Of a DNA stretch of 64,000 bases, positions 39,554-49,597 are shown one piece after another. The notes under the pieces were generated by a model. That model worked only from the letters and a program-made list of their open reading frames with translations. It had not been told where the DNA came from and searched no databases. The DNA comes from Pseudomonas fluorescens (GTDB taxonomy: Bacteria > Pseudomonadota > Gammaproteobacteria > Pseudomonadales > Pseudomonadaceae), in the NCBI RefSeq assembly GCF_902497875.1, contig NZ_CABVHY010000005.1, forward strand, positions 1-64,000, written 5' to 3'. Both the position numbers and the translations under genes were made by a program. Every line of letters begins with the position of its first letter. The first letter of the stretch is position 1.

Positions 39554-40417
39554 TCAATGCTTGGTAACAATCTCCTCCAGATGGTCGATGATCTCGTCCG
39601 GCTTGAGCACCAGCACATCGCCTTCCAGCGAGTCGAGCACCACTTCCGCGGTATTGCCGATCAGCGCACCTGACAATCCGGTGCGGGCCACCGTGCCGAT
39701 CACCGTCACTGCGGCCTGCAGTTGATGGGCGGTGTGCGGAATCAACACGTCCGCCGGGCCTTCTTCGATGTGCAGGTGCGCGTCATCGATGTCGAATTCG
39801 GCCTGGAACGCCTTGCTCTGCTCGCGGTAGCGGGCTTCGATGGTTTCCCTGAGCTGGAACACCGGGTCGGCTGCCGACAGCATCGGTGACGGATGGGCAC
39901 TGATGACATGCAGCTGCCCCTTGGCCAGGCTGGCAATGTCGAAGCCGTAATCGACAATTCTGGCGTGCAGGTTGCGATGTTCACCATCGGTGTTGCCGAC
40001 GTCGATGGCCGCGAGAATCACGCCGCCGGTCCAGGGCTTGGCGGTCTTGACCAGCAACACTGGCGAAGGGCAATAACGCAGCAGTTTCCAGTCGGCGGGA
40101 GTGAGCAAGGCCTTTTTCAGCGGGTTATCCGGGAAATGCTGCTTGATCACCAGCCCACAGCCTTCGGCCTGCTGCACGTCGATGATGGTTTCGTGCAGGC
40201 TTTCATTCCAGGCCTGTTCGGTGGTGACGCTGTGGCCTTCCTCCTGCAAGCTGCTCTTGAGTACGCTGAGCAGGCCTGCATGATCATGTTTCCTGTCGCA
40301 CACCAGCAGATGCAGATGCGCCTGGGTGACGCCGGCGATCAACTTGGCGCGTTTGAGGGCGAGGCTTTCCGAATGCTCGGGCTCAATAACCACCAGGATG
40401 CTGCGAATGGCTTGCAT
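39554..40417 (-). CDS. Tandem universal stress protein (UspE-like)
   Basis: 287-aa cytosolic protein built of two Usp domains. Domain 1 starts MQAIRSILVVIEPEHSESLA LKRA; domain 2 covers about residues 140-285 and ends with VTVIGTVARTGLSGALIGNT AEVVLDSL, a G-x2-G-x9-G(S/T) ATP-binding pattern. The tandem architecture resembles UspE. Start ATG 40417 is the first with family sequence. Confidence 0.88.
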   Translation of the reverse strand: MQAIRSILVVIEPEHSESLALKRAKLIAGVTQAHLHLLVCDRKHDHAGLLSVLKSSLQEEGHSVTTEQAWNESLHETIIDVQQAEGCGLVIKQHFPDNPLKKALLTPADWKLLRYCPSPVLLVKTAKPWTGGVILAAIDVGNTDGEHRNLHARIVDYGFDIASLAKGQLHVISAHPSPMLSAADPVFQLRETIEARYREQSKAFQAEFDIDDAHLHIEEGPADVLIPHTAHQLQAAVTVIGTVARTGLSGALIGNTAEVVLDSLEGDVLVLKPDEIIDHLEEIVTKH

Positions 40418-40532
40418 GATCGGGAATCTCCATAGTGAAAAGACGCTGCGTTGCACAACTATAGTTGCTGTGCGCCAAGCATGATGTTGATGCACGTCAA
40501 GTCAGCCGACTGGTGGTCTGCGGCGCGGCCGG

Positions 40533-40538
40533 TATAAT
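40533..40538 (+). promoter_or_regulatory. Probable -10 box for miaE
   Basis: A perfect TATAAT sits in GGCCGGTATAATCAGCGCCC, about 107 bases before the miaE start. No good -35 box was found at the right distance, so the assignment is tentative. Confidence 0.4.
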
Positions 40539-40644
40539 CAGCGCCCTTCGCTGTGAACCTTTCTCTCGTGAGCCTCATGTTACTGATCGCTGAAGTCGCT
40601 ACCGTCCTGCCTTGCCACGCTCCTGAACTTGCGGAAACGTGCCG

Positions 40645-41253
40645 ATGATTCTTCCGGAAATTCACGAGTTCCTCGGTTGCCGCACCCCCGATGGCTGGAT
40701 CCGGGCCGCGCTGGCGGATCAGCAGACCCTGCTGATCGACCACAAGAACTGCGAGTTCAAGGCCGCCAGCACCGCGCTCAGCCTGATCGCCAAGTATCAC
40801 TCCCACGTCGACCTGATCAACCTGATGTCACGCCTGGCCCGGGAAGAACTGGTCCACCATGAACAGGTCATGCGCCTGATGAAGAAGCGCAAGATCGAAC
40901 TGCGCCAGCTCTCCGCCGGGCGTTATGCCTCGGGGCTGCGCAAAGTGGTGCGCAGCCACGAACCGGTGAAACTGGTGGATACCCTGGTGGTCGGGGCCTT
41001 TATCGAGGCGCGAAGCTGCGAACGCTTCGAAGCGCTGGTGCCGCATCTGGATGAAGAGCTGGGCAAGTTCTACTTCGGCCTGCTGAAAAGCGAAGCCCGG
41101 CACTTCCAGGGGTATCTGAAACTGGCTTACCAGTACGGCGACGCCAAGGACATCGCCCAGGTGATCGACAGGGTCAGGGCGGCCGAGCAGGAGTTGATCG
41201 AGTCTGCGGACGTCGAGTTTCGCTTTCACAGCGGCGTGCCCTCGTTTCCGTAG
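40645..41253 (+). CDS. miaE: tRNA 2-methylthio-N6-isopentenyladenosine-37 hydroxylase
   Basis: Diiron monooxygenase of 202 aa that converts ms2i6A to ms2io6A next to tRNA anticodons. Iron-ligand carboxylates and histidines are visible in the four-helix pattern EFKAASTALSLIAKYH, REELVHHEQVM, FIEARSCERFEAL and KSEARHFQGYLKLA. ATG 40645 (MILPEIHEFLGC) is preferred over a GTG at 40639. A TATAAT lies about 110 bases upstream. Confidence 0.92.
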   Translation: MILPEIHEFLGCRTPDGWIRAALADQQTLLIDHKNCEFKAASTALSLIAKYHSHVDLINLMSRLAREELVHHEQVMRLMKKRKIELRQLSAGRYASGLRKVVRSHEPVKLVDTLVVGAFIEARSCERFEALVPHLDEELGKFYFGLLKSEARHFQGYLKLAYQYGDAKDIAQVIDRVRAAEQELIESADVEFRFHSGVPSFP

Positions 41254-41297
41254 GAGTTGCCGCAGGTTCGGGCCGCGTTCGGACGATCTTTTGATCT
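41252..41297. repeat. Degenerate family 3 REP
   Basis: GTAGGAGTTGCCGCAGGTTC, an unrelated middle, then GATCTTTTGATCTT. One half of a family 3 REP with a decayed core. It overlaps the miaE stop. Confidence 0.6.
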
Positions 41298-41310
41298 TGC
41301 TCCCGATTGC

Positions 41311-41799
41311 CTATCGGCTCAAGCCAAGCCGCTCATGCCACTGGGCGATGGATTCTTCGGGGTAGACCTCGAACTGCTGGTCGCCGCGGTGCGCCTCGAC
41401 CTCAACCCAACCGGCTTTCGAACCAAGCAGCAGATGCGTATGTTCCGGCGGCACCGGCAGTGGTGTGTCGATGGCCGAGGCGAACGGATGGATCAACTCC
41501 GGCCACTCGGGGCTGAACAACCAGAGCGCACTGCCGCACAGCTTGCAGAAGTGCCGCTCGGCGGTGCTGCGGTGGGCGCGGCTGTCACCTTCATTTTTCA
41601 AGCGGGCGTGATAAATCGCGATCTGCTTGCGGCCGCGGACTTTCAGGCTGTTGCTTTCACCCCCCAGGTTGATCGCATAACCCCCACCGCCCTGGGTCTT
41701 GCGACAGATCGAGCAATAGCAGCGCTGGTAAGGGTAGGGATGGGCACTGTTGAGGCTGAAACTGACCGCACCACAATGACAGGAACCTTCGAGCTGCAT
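41311..41799 (-). CDS. GFA/CENP-V family zinc protein
   Basis: 162-aa protein with the GFA (glutathione-dependent formaldehyde-activating-like) zinc fold. Cysteine motifs are GSCHCGAVSF, RCYCSICRKTQGG and HFCKLCGSALWLF. Family members are mostly of unknown function; the formaldehyde role applies only to Gfa itself. Convergent with miaE. Confidence 0.87.
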   Translation of the reverse strand: MQLEGSCHCGAVSFSLNSAHPYPYQRCYCSICRKTQGGGGYAINLGGESNSLKVRGRKQIAIYHARLKNEGDSRAHRSTAERHFCKLCGSALWLFSPEWPELIHPFASAIDTPLPVPPEHTHLLLGSKAGWVEVEAHRGDQQFEVYPEESIAQWHERLGLSR

Positions 41800-41860
41800 G
41801 GGAACCTCCGACAGGGCAATTGGCGTTCCCCTGACAGCCTAGTCGCTCCGGGCTTTCAGG

Positions 41861-42760
41861 TTACGCCGGCGGCGCCGACTCCGGCATCAAGGTCGCGATC
41901 AAGGCGCGAATGGTTCCGGGCAGCGCCTCCAGTTCGCGGACAATGATGCTGCGTTCGCGAATCGCCCAGGCTTCGTCCAGCTTCACGGTGACCAGTCCCA
42001 TGGTCCGGCTGTGCCGCACGGCGGCTGACTCGGGAATGATGCCGATCCCGACCCCGGCTTCGACCATGCGGCAAACGGCTTCGAAACTCGACACCTGAAT
42101 CCGCAATGACAGCTGCTTGCCCAAGCGTTCGACATGTTCGCGCAGGAAGGTCAGCAAGGTACTGCCTTCGTGCAGGCCGATGTGCTGATAGGCCAGGGTT
42201 TGTTCGAAAGTGACCGACTGTTCGCTGGCCAATGGGTGGTCGACCGGCACCATCAACACCAGGTGGTCGGTGCTGAAGTGCAGTACTTGCAGGCCGCTGG
42301 CTTCGACCGGCCCGGCGATGATGCCCATGTCGGTGGTGCCGTCGAGTACGCCACGGACGATGTCGCGGGACAGGCGCTCCTGCAGATCGACCGTGACCCC
42401 TGGTCGTTGCGACAGGAAGCCGGCCAGCACTTCCGGGAGAAATTCGGTCACTGCAGTGGTGTTGGCGAAAATCCTGATATGCCCGGCGGAGTCGGCGCCG
42501 TACTGGGTGAACTCGCTTTTCAGGTAATCGACCTGGCGCATGATCAATCGTGCGTGTTGCAGCAGGCGCTCGCCGGCCGGGGTCACCTCGACACCACGGC
42601 TGTCACGATACAGCAGCCGGGTCTCGAGCTGACCTTCGAGCGCCTTGATCCGCGCACTGGCCGCCGCCGGCGAAAGAAAGGCGCGCTTGGCGCCTTGAGT
42701 CAGGCTCGGCGATTCGGCGATATGGATAAACAGGCGCAAATCAGCCAGATCGAAGTGCAT
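41861..42760 (-). CDS. LysR-family regulator of itaconate catabolism
   Basis: 299-aa LysR regulator: N-terminal winged HTH (MHFDLADLRLFIHIAESPSL, RAFLSPAAASARIKALEGQL) and C-terminal periplasmic-binding-fold domain (IRIFANTTAVTEFLPEVLAG, LVLMVPVDHPLASEQ, VEAGVGIGIIPESAA). It diverges from ich exactly as PA0877 (RipR/ItcR) diverges from PA0878 in P. aeruginosa, where it activates the pathway with itaconate or its CoA ester. Start ATG 42760; the open frame extends upstream without family sequence. Confidence 0.87.
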   Translation of the reverse strand: MHFDLADLRLFIHIAESPSLTQGAKRAFLSPAAASARIKALEGQLETRLLYRDSRGVEVTPAGERLLQHARLIMRQVDYLKSEFTQYGADSAGHIRIFANTTAVTEFLPEVLAGFLSQRPGVTVDLQERLSRDIVRGVLDGTTDMGIIAGPVEASGLQVLHFSTDHLVLMVPVDHPLASEQSVTFEQTLAYQHIGLHEGSTLLTFLREHVERLGKQLSLRIQVSSFEAVCRMVEAGVGIGIIPESAAVRHSRTMGLVTVKLDEAWAIRERSIIVRELEALPGTIRALIATLMPESAPPA

Positions 42761-42889
42761 ATTCGACTCCCGCGTGGGTTGTTGGCGTTCAGCATAACCG
42801 AACGCTGGATTATTGAAATGCAGATTCTCAGAACGGTTGTCGGCTTGCATGATCCGGACAGAACAATAACTGCACGAGGACATGACCCG

Positions 42890-43717
42890 ATGAGTGCGAC
42901 AGCTCCAACTGCCTGGATCGGCCGAACCGAAGAAGCGCACGACCAGTTGAGTCACAACCTGCTCAAGCGCATTGCCGCGACCTTCGGCGAGCCAACCCCG
43001 GCCCATGGCGAAGCACTGCCGCCACTGTGGCAGTGGTGTTTTTTCCAGGAGCCAGTGCCGGAGACGGCATTGGGTACCGATGGCCATCCCGCCCGCGGCG
43101 GCTTCCTGCCTCCGGCCGAAAACCGCAACCGCATGTGGGCCGGCGGGCGTATCGAGTTCTTTGAAGCGCTACGCGCCGGACAGGATGCGACGCGCTTGTC
43201 GACGATCACCCGGATCGAAGAAAAAACCGGTCGCACGGGCTCGTTGTTGTTCGTCACCGTGCGCCACGACTACTCCCAGCAAGGGCGGCTGGCGATTCGC
43301 GAAGAGCAGGACATCGTCTATCGCGAACCCACCCCACCCAAGCAAAGCAGCGGTGAAGCCCTGATTCAAGGCGACTGGCGCGAAGTCGTCGAGCCGACTC
43401 CGACCCTGTTGTTCCGCTACAGCGCGGTGACCTTCAATGGCCATCGCATCCATTACGACTATCCCTACGTCACCGCAACCGAAGGCTACGGCGGCCTGGT
43501 GGTGCACGGGCCAATGATCGCGACCCTGAATCTTCGGGCGTTCTGCCGCGCCAATCCAGCAGCCAACCTGCGCCGGTTCTCTTATCGCGGCTTGCGTCCG
43601 TTGATCGCACCGCAACCGTTCGAAGTCGGCGGGCGAATCGTTCGTCCTGGTGTCGCCGAACTCTGGGCCGGCAACGAAGGCGGTCTGGCGCAGCGCGCAG
43701 AAGCGCTGTTCGACTAA
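42890..43717 (+). CDS. ich: Itaconyl-CoA / mesaconyl-CoA hydratase (MaoC-like)
   Basis: 275-aa double-hotdog hydratase of the FAS1/MaoC type that hydrates itaconyl-CoA to (S)-citramalyl-CoA. The N-terminal hotdog has FGEPTPAHGEALPPLWQWCF and NRMWAGGRIEFFEAL; the C-terminal hydratase motif is SAVTFNGHRIHYDYPYVTAT EGYGGLVVHGP, containing the catalytic Asp/His. ATG 42890 has GAGGA at 42875. Same size and position as P. aeruginosa Ich (PA0878). First gene of the nine-gene itaconate operon. Confidence 0.85.
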   Translation: MSATAPTAWIGRTEEAHDQLSHNLLKRIAATFGEPTPAHGEALPPLWQWCFFQEPVPETALGTDGHPARGGFLPPAENRNRMWAGGRIEFFEALRAGQDATRLSTITRIEEKTGRTGSLLFVTVRHDYSQQGRLAIREEQDIVYREPTPPKQSSGEALIQGDWREVVEPTPTLLFRYSAVTFNGHRIHYDYPYVTATEGYGGLVVHGPMIATLNLRAFCRANPAANLRRFSYRGLRPLIAPQPFEVGGRIVRPGVAELWAGNEGGLAQRAEALFD

Positions 43718-43765
43718 CGCTGCTCAACCAACTGCTGCACAAAATAACAGGCGGAGAGCCACTTG

Positions 43766-44929
43766 ATGAACCCGAACGACAACGAAGAACTCAATGCCAT
43801 TCGCGAAGGCGTGCGTGCCCTGTGCGCTGATTTCGATGGGGCTTACTGGCGCAAGATCGATGAACAGAAGGGCTTCCCCGAAGCCTTCGTCAAGGCCTTG
43901 ACCGACGCCGGCTGGCTGTCGGCGATGATTCCCACCGAGTACGGCGGCTCCGGCCTGGGTCTGGCCGAGGCCTCGGTGATTCTCGAAGAAGTGAACCGCT
44001 GCGGCGGTAACTCCGGCACGGTGCATGGCCAGATGTACAACATGTTCACCCTGCTGCGCCACGGCAGCGAAGCGCAGAAGCGCTTCTATCTGCCGAAGAT
44101 CGCCGCCGGTGAATTGCGCCTGCAATCGATGGGCGTGACCGAGCCCACCACCGGTACCGACACCACCAAAATCAAGACCACCGCGATCAAGCGTGGCGAT
44201 AAGTATGTGATCAACGGCCAGAAGGTCTGGATCTCGCGGATCCAGCATTCGGATCTGATGATCCTGCTGGCGCGTACCACACCGCTGGCCGAGGTGAAGA
44301 AAAAATCCGAGGGTATGTCAATCTTCCTGGTGGACCTGCGCGAGGCCATCGGCAACGGTCTGACCGTGCAGCCCATCGCCAACATGGTCAATCACGAGAC
44401 CAACGAGCTGTTCTTCGACAACCTGGAGCTGCCCCTGGACAGTCTGATTGGCGAAGAGGGCAAGGGCTTTCGCTACATCCTCGACGGGCTGAATGCCGAG
44501 CGCACCCTGATTGCCGCCGAATGCATTGGCGACGGTCGCTGGTTCATCGAAAAAGCCAGCGCCTATGCCCGTGACCGGGTGGTGTTCGGCCGACCGATTG
44601 GCCAGAACCAAGGGGTGCAGTTCCCGATTGCCGAAGCCCATATCGAGATCGAAGCCGCTGACTTGATGCGCTGGCGCGCCTGTGAGGAATACGACAGCGG
44701 CGTCAACGCCGGGGCCAGTGCCAACATGGCCAAGTACCTGGCGGCCAAGGCCTCGTGGGAAGCCGCCAATGCCTGCCTGCAAACCCACGGTGGTTTCGGT
44801 TTCGCCTGCGAATACGACGTCGAGCGCAAGTTCCGCGAGACCCGTCTGTATCAGGTCGCGCCGATCTCCACCAACCTGATCCTGTCTTATGTGGCCGAGC
44901 ACCTGCTCGAGCTGCCACGCAGCTTCTGA
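43766..44929 (+). CDS. Acyl-CoA dehydrogenase of the itaconate cluster
   Basis: FAD enzyme of 387 aa. Family features: LTDAGWLSAMIPTEYGGSGL, QSMGVTEPTTGTDTTKIKT, DGLNAERTLIAAECIGDGRW, VFGRPIGQNQGVQFPIAEAH and CLQTHGGFGFACEYDVERKF RETR. The catalytic base is probably the Glu of the last motif region. It corresponds to PA0879; its physiological substrate in the pathway (possibly methylsuccinyl-CoA or a side product) is not established. ATG 43766 follows GGAGAG. Confidence 0.87.
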   Translation: MNPNDNEELNAIREGVRALCADFDGAYWRKIDEQKGFPEAFVKALTDAGWLSAMIPTEYGGSGLGLAEASVILEEVNRCGGNSGTVHGQMYNMFTLLRHGSEAQKRFYLPKIAAGELRLQSMGVTEPTTGTDTTKIKTTAIKRGDKYVINGQKVWISRIQHSDLMILLARTTPLAEVKKKSEGMSIFLVDLREAIGNGLTVQPIANMVNHETNELFFDNLELPLDSLIGEEGKGFRYILDGLNAERTLIAAECIGDGRWFIEKASAYARDRVVFGRPIGQNQGVQFPIAEAHIEIEAADLMRWRACEEYDSGVNAGASANMAKYLAAKASWEAANACLQTHGGFGFACEYDVERKFRETRLYQVAPISTNLILSYVAEHLLELPRSF

Positions 44930-44939
44930 GGTCGCGACC

Positions 44940-46289
44940 ATGAGCCATACCCAAGCCCTTGCCGGATTTCTCGCCGACTTGCAGTACGAGCAGCTTCCGG
45001 AGTCTGTCCTGGCGCGTACCGAAGACCTGTTTCTCGACTGGCTCGGTTCTGCGCTGGCCAGCCAGGATGCCCATCCGATTCCGCTGTTCGAGCGTTATGC
45101 GCAACACATGGGCCCGGCCAGTGGGCCGGCGCAGATTATCGTTAGCGGTCGCAGCAGCTCGGCGTATTTCGCCGCGCTGGTAAATGCCGCTTCGTCCCAC
45201 CTGGTGGAGCAGGATGACCTGCACAACAGCTCGGTCCTGCACCCGGCAACGGTGGTGTTCCCGGCGGCGCTGGCGGCAGCCCAGGACCTGGGAAAATCCG
45301 GTCGTGACCTGCTGCTGGCCGCGGTGGCCGGCTATGAAGCGGGGATTCGCATTGGTGAATTCCTCGGCCGTTCCCATTACCGGACCTTCCACACCACGGC
45401 GACAGTCGGGACCCTGGCCGCCGCGGTGGCGGTGGGCAAATTGCTCGACTTCAATCAGGAACAGTTCATCAATCTGTTGGGCACCGCGGGTACTCAAGCC
45501 GCCGGGTTGTGGGAGTTTCTGCGGGATGCGGCGGACTCCAAGCAGCTGCACACGGCCAAGGCCGCTGCCGATGGTTTGCTCGCGGCTTATCTGACCCGGG
45601 ACGGGCTGACCGGTGCGCGCAATATTCTCGAGGGTGAGCAGGGCATGGCCGCGGGCATGTCCAGCGATGCCTGCCCTGCAAAGCTGTCCGATCGCCTCGG
45701 CAGCCGCTGGGCGCTGGTGGAGACCTCATTCAAGTTCCACGCCTCGTGCCGGCATACCCATCCGGCCGCCGATGCGCTGCTGGATCTGATGCAGCGTGAA
45801 GGCCTGAGTCACGAGCACATCACGGCTGTCGAAACCCGCGTGCATCAGGGCGCCATCGATGTGCTGGGGCGCGTGAGCGTGCCGCAGAGCGTGCATCAGG
45901 CGAAGTTTTCCATGGGCACGGTGCTCGGACTGATTGCCGTGCATGGCAAGGCCGGACTGACTGAATTCCATGAGCTGGCACTGAGCGATCCGGCGGTGTC
46001 GGCCTTTCGCGGGAAAGTCAGCATGACCCTCGACCCTGAAGTCGACGGGGCCTATCCGCAACGCTGGCTGGGGCGGGTGGTGGTCACCACCACCGACGGT
46101 CGCACCTTGTTCGGTGCCATTGATGAACCCAAGGGCGATCCAGGTAACAGCCTGACGCGGACCGAACTGGCCGACAAGTTCTTGCGGCTGGTGCAGTTCT
46201 CCGCTGCTCGCACACCTGAACAAGCCGTCGTGCTGATCGGCAAAGTCTGGGATCTGCGCACCGTCGAGCTTATGAATGAATGGCTCTGA
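44940..46289 (+). CDS. MmgE/PrpD-family protein of the itaconate cluster
   Basis: 449-aa protein of the 2-methylcitrate dehydratase/cis-aconitate decarboxylase fold. Motifs include DLFLDWLGSALASQDAHPI, NAASSHLVEQDDLHNSSVLH PATVVFPAAL and ETSFKFHASCRHTHPAADAL. Homologous to PA0881. Related folds include IRG1/CadA, which make itaconate, so a role on itaconate-related acids is plausible but unproven. It begins 11 bases after the dehydrogenase stop. Confidence 0.83.
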   Translation: MSHTQALAGFLADLQYEQLPESVLARTEDLFLDWLGSALASQDAHPIPLFERYAQHMGPASGPAQIIVSGRSSSAYFAALVNAASSHLVEQDDLHNSSVLHPATVVFPAALAAAQDLGKSGRDLLLAAVAGYEAGIRIGEFLGRSHYRTFHTTATVGTLAAAVAVGKLLDFNQEQFINLLGTAGTQAAGLWEFLRDAADSKQLHTAKAAADGLLAAYLTRDGLTGARNILEGEQGMAAGMSSDACPAKLSDRLGSRWALVETSFKFHASCRHTHPAADALLDLMQREGLSHEHITAVETRVHQGAIDVLGRVSVPQSVHQAKFSMGTVLGLIAVHGKAGLTEFHELALSDPAVSAFRGKVSMTLDPEVDGAYPQRWLGRVVVTTTDGRTLFGAIDEPKGDPGNSLTRTELADKFLRLVQFSAARTPEQAVVLIGKVWDLRTVELMNEWL

Positions 46290-46308
46290 CAGGGACCGAG
46301 GTAAGACT

Positions 46309-47517
46309 ATGAACGTACAACCAAGAGCGAAACCGCGACCACTCGACGGCATCACTGTGGTCAGCCTCGAACATGCTATCGCCGCGCCATTTTGCACCCG
46401 GCAACTGGCCGATCTCGGCGCGCGGGTCATCAAGGTCGAACGCCCTGGCAGTGGTGACTTTGCCCGGGGCTACGATGAGCGGGTGCGCGGCCTGGCCTCG
46501 CATTTTGTCTGGACCAACCGTTCCAAGGAAAGCCTGACCCTGGACCTCAAGCAGGACGAGGCGGGGGCGATCCTCGATGGCCTGCTCGGTCAGGCGGATG
46601 TGCTGGTGCAGAACCTGGCTCCAGGCGCGGCGTCGCGCATGGGCCTGTCCTTCGAGGCGCTGCATGAGCGCTTCCCGCGGTTGATCGTCTGTGACATTTC
46701 CGGCTATGGCGAAGGAGGCCCTTACGAAAAGAAGAAAGCCTACGACCTGCTGATTCAGAGTGAAGGCGGCTTCTTGTCGGTGACCGGCGGGCCGGGCGAG
46801 GACGACCGGGCCAAGGCCGGTTGCTCCATCGCCGATATTGCAGCCGGCATGTATGCCTACAGCGGCATTCTGTCGGCGCTGTTGTTGCGAGACAAGACTG
46901 GCGAGGGCAGTCGCATCGACGTCAGCATGCTGGAGAGCCTGGTGGAGTGGATGGGTTACCCGATGTACTACGCCTTCGATGGCGCACCACCGCCGCCGCG
47001 AGCGGGGGCCTCGCACTCGACGATTTATCCCTATGGACCGTTTCCGGCCGGGGACGGCGGCACGATCATGCTCGGATTGCAGAACGAACGTGAATGGGCG
47101 GCGTTCTGCGACAAGGTCCTGCTGACGCCAACGCTGGCCGTCGATGAGCGTTTCTCGGCCAACTTCACTCGTTCGGCCAACCGCGATGCATTGCGCCAGA
47201 TCATCGTCGACAGCTTCTCGACACTGACTGTGGAGCAAGTCAGTGCGCGCCTCGAACAGGCGCAAATCGCCAATGCCCGAGTCAACGACATGCAGGGCGT
47301 CTGGGACCACCCGCAGCTCAAGGCCCGCGACAGCTGGCGCGAGATCGACAGCCCGGCGGGCAAGTTGCCGTCCCTGTTGCCACCGGCGCGCAATGCCGCG
47401 TTCGAACCGAGGATGGACGGGGTGCCGGGGCTGGGAGAGCACAGCGCGGCGATTCTGGCCGGGCTGGGTCTGTCGCCGGAAGCGGTCGAGCAATTGCAGG
47501 CGCGCGGGGTGGTTTGA
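46309..47517 (+). CDS. ict: Itaconate CoA-transferase (CaiB/BaiF family)
   Basis: Class III CoA-transferase of 402 aa that activates itaconate using succinyl-CoA as donor. Family features: VVSLEHAIAAPFCTRQLADL GARVIKVERPGSGDFARGYD, DLKQDEAGAILDGL, YGEGGPYEKKKAYDLLIQSE GGFLSVTG (with the candidate catalytic Asp in AYDLL) and RIDVSMLESLVEWM. ATG 46309 has GAGGTAAG upstream. It matches PA0882 by family, length and place in the cluster. Confidence 0.85.
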   Translation: MNVQPRAKPRPLDGITVVSLEHAIAAPFCTRQLADLGARVIKVERPGSGDFARGYDERVRGLASHFVWTNRSKESLTLDLKQDEAGAILDGLLGQADVLVQNLAPGAASRMGLSFEALHERFPRLIVCDISGYGEGGPYEKKKAYDLLIQSEGGFLSVTGGPGEDDRAKAGCSIADIAAGMYAYSGILSALLLRDKTGEGSRIDVSMLESLVEWMGYPMYYAFDGAPPPPRAGASHSTIYPYGPFPAGDGGTIMLGLQNEREWAAFCDKVLLTPTLAVDERFSANFTRSANRDALRQIIVDSFSTLTVEQVSARLEQAQIANARVNDMQGVWDHPQLKARDSWREIDSPAGKLPSLLPPARNAAFEPRMDGVPGLGEHSAAILAGLGLSPEAVEQLQARGVV

Positions 47518-47557
47518 ATACCTTTGTGGCCCCTATAAACAATAAGGAAACCAAACC

Positions 47558-48370
47558 ATGCCTCAACCCATAGTCCGCTCCGCATTGTTCGTCCCTGGCA
47601 GTCGCCCCGAGCGTTTTGCCAAGGCGTTGGCCAGCGGCGCCGACGCGGTGATTGTCGATTTCGAAGACGCGGTAGAAGAACCGCTCAAGCGCCAGGCCCG
47701 TGAAAACCTCGCGCAGTTTCTCCAGAGCAACCCCCAGGCGTGCGTCTGGGTGCGGGTCAATGCCCCGGAGCATGCCGAACACCCGGCCGACCTGGCGTTT
47801 TGCAAAGCCCGGCCGGGGGTGGTGGGGGTGTTGTTGCCCAAGGTTGAAAGCGCGGCACAGATCCGCGTGGTGGCCGCGACCGGTAAAGTCATCTGGCCGA
47901 TCATCGAAAGCGCGCGCGGGCTCCTGGCCCTGGCCGAGATTGCCAGCGCCCGGCAGGTCGAGCGGCTGTCTTTCGGTGGCCTGGACCTGGCGCTGGATCT
48001 GAACCTGAGCAGTGGTTCGCCGGCGGCGCAGTTCGCCCTGGATCAGGCGCGACTGGCGGTGATCGTGCACTCCCGCGCAGCCGGACTGGTCGCGCCGCTG
48101 GACGGTGTGCATCCAGCCATCGACGACCCCGAAAGCCTTCGCCAATCCATTCGTCATGCCTACGAAATGGGATTTTCCGGTGCGCTGTGCATCCATCCCA
48201 AACAAGTGACGGTGATCCATGAAGCGCTTGCGCCGAGTGCCGAAGACCTGGCCTGGGCTAAACGTGTGGTGGACGCCGGCAGTCACGGCGCCGGGGCCTA
48301 TCAGATCGATGGGCAAATGGTCGACGCGCCGGTGTTGCTGCGGGCGCAGCGGTTGTTGGCGTTGGGCTGA
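47558..48370 (+). CDS. ccl: (S)-citramalyl-CoA lyase (CitE-like)
   Basis: HpcH/HpaI-type TIM-barrel lyase of 270 aa that splits citramalyl-CoA into acetyl-CoA and pyruvate, the last step of itaconate breakdown. Motifs: RSALFVPGSRPERFAKALAS GADAVIVDFEDAVEE, WVRVNAPEHAEH, LPKVESAAQI, IIESARGLLAL, LSFGGLDLALDL and FSGALCIHPKQV. Mg ligands are the conserved Glu (WPIIES) and Asp (GGLDLAL). Equivalent to PA0883. Confidence 0.88.
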   Translation: MPQPIVRSALFVPGSRPERFAKALASGADAVIVDFEDAVEEPLKRQARENLAQFLQSNPQACVWVRVNAPEHAEHPADLAFCKARPGVVGVLLPKVESAAQIRVVAATGKVIWPIIESARGLLALAEIASARQVERLSFGGLDLALDLNLSSGSPAAQFALDQARLAVIVHSRAAGLVAPLDGVHPAIDDPESLRQSIRHAYEMGFSGALCIHPKQVTVIHEALAPSAEDLAWAKRVVDAGSHGAGAYQIDGQMVDAPVLLRAQRLLALG

Positions 48371-48416
48371 ATTTACCAAGGGTTCCCTCACCGCCTCAGC
48401 GACGACCGGGAAGCAA

Positions 48417-48439
48417 CGCGTTCGGCCCAGACGAACGCG
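48417..48439 (+). promoter_or_regulatory. Hairpin between ccl and dctP
   Basis: Perfect 8-bp stem CGCGTTCG/CGAACGCG with a 7-base loop and no T-run. It may stabilise or partly terminate the transcript between the catabolic genes and the transporter genes. Confidence 0.5.
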
Positions 48440-48492
48440 GGTATCGAACATTCGAAATTCTCTATACACGCAGCTTCAGGCAACTTGCCTGA

Positions 48493-49509
<1,017 letters not shown>

Positions 49510-49518
49510 TCGCAGGCA

Positions 49519-49542
49519 CGGCCGCTTCGTTCGAAGCGGCCG
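49519..49542 (+). terminator. Strong hairpin after dctP (probable attenuator)
   Basis: Perfect 11-bp arms CGGCCGCTTCG / CGAAGCGGCCG with a TT loop, 9 bases after the dctP stop. The tail TTATCCGC is a poor T-run, so read-through is expected. Such hairpins let the binding protein be made in excess over the DctQM membrane part. Confidence 0.75.
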
Positions 49543-49597
49543 TTATCCGCAGCTTCTCATTGGCTGCACTCTACTCGCACATTGGCGGAGAACCTCA

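Noticed and set aside
42134..42889. Upstream in-frame extension of the itaconyl-CoA hydratase
   Set aside because: This stretch is antisense to the LysR gene and has no hydratase sequence; the ATG at 42890 has a good ribosome-binding site.
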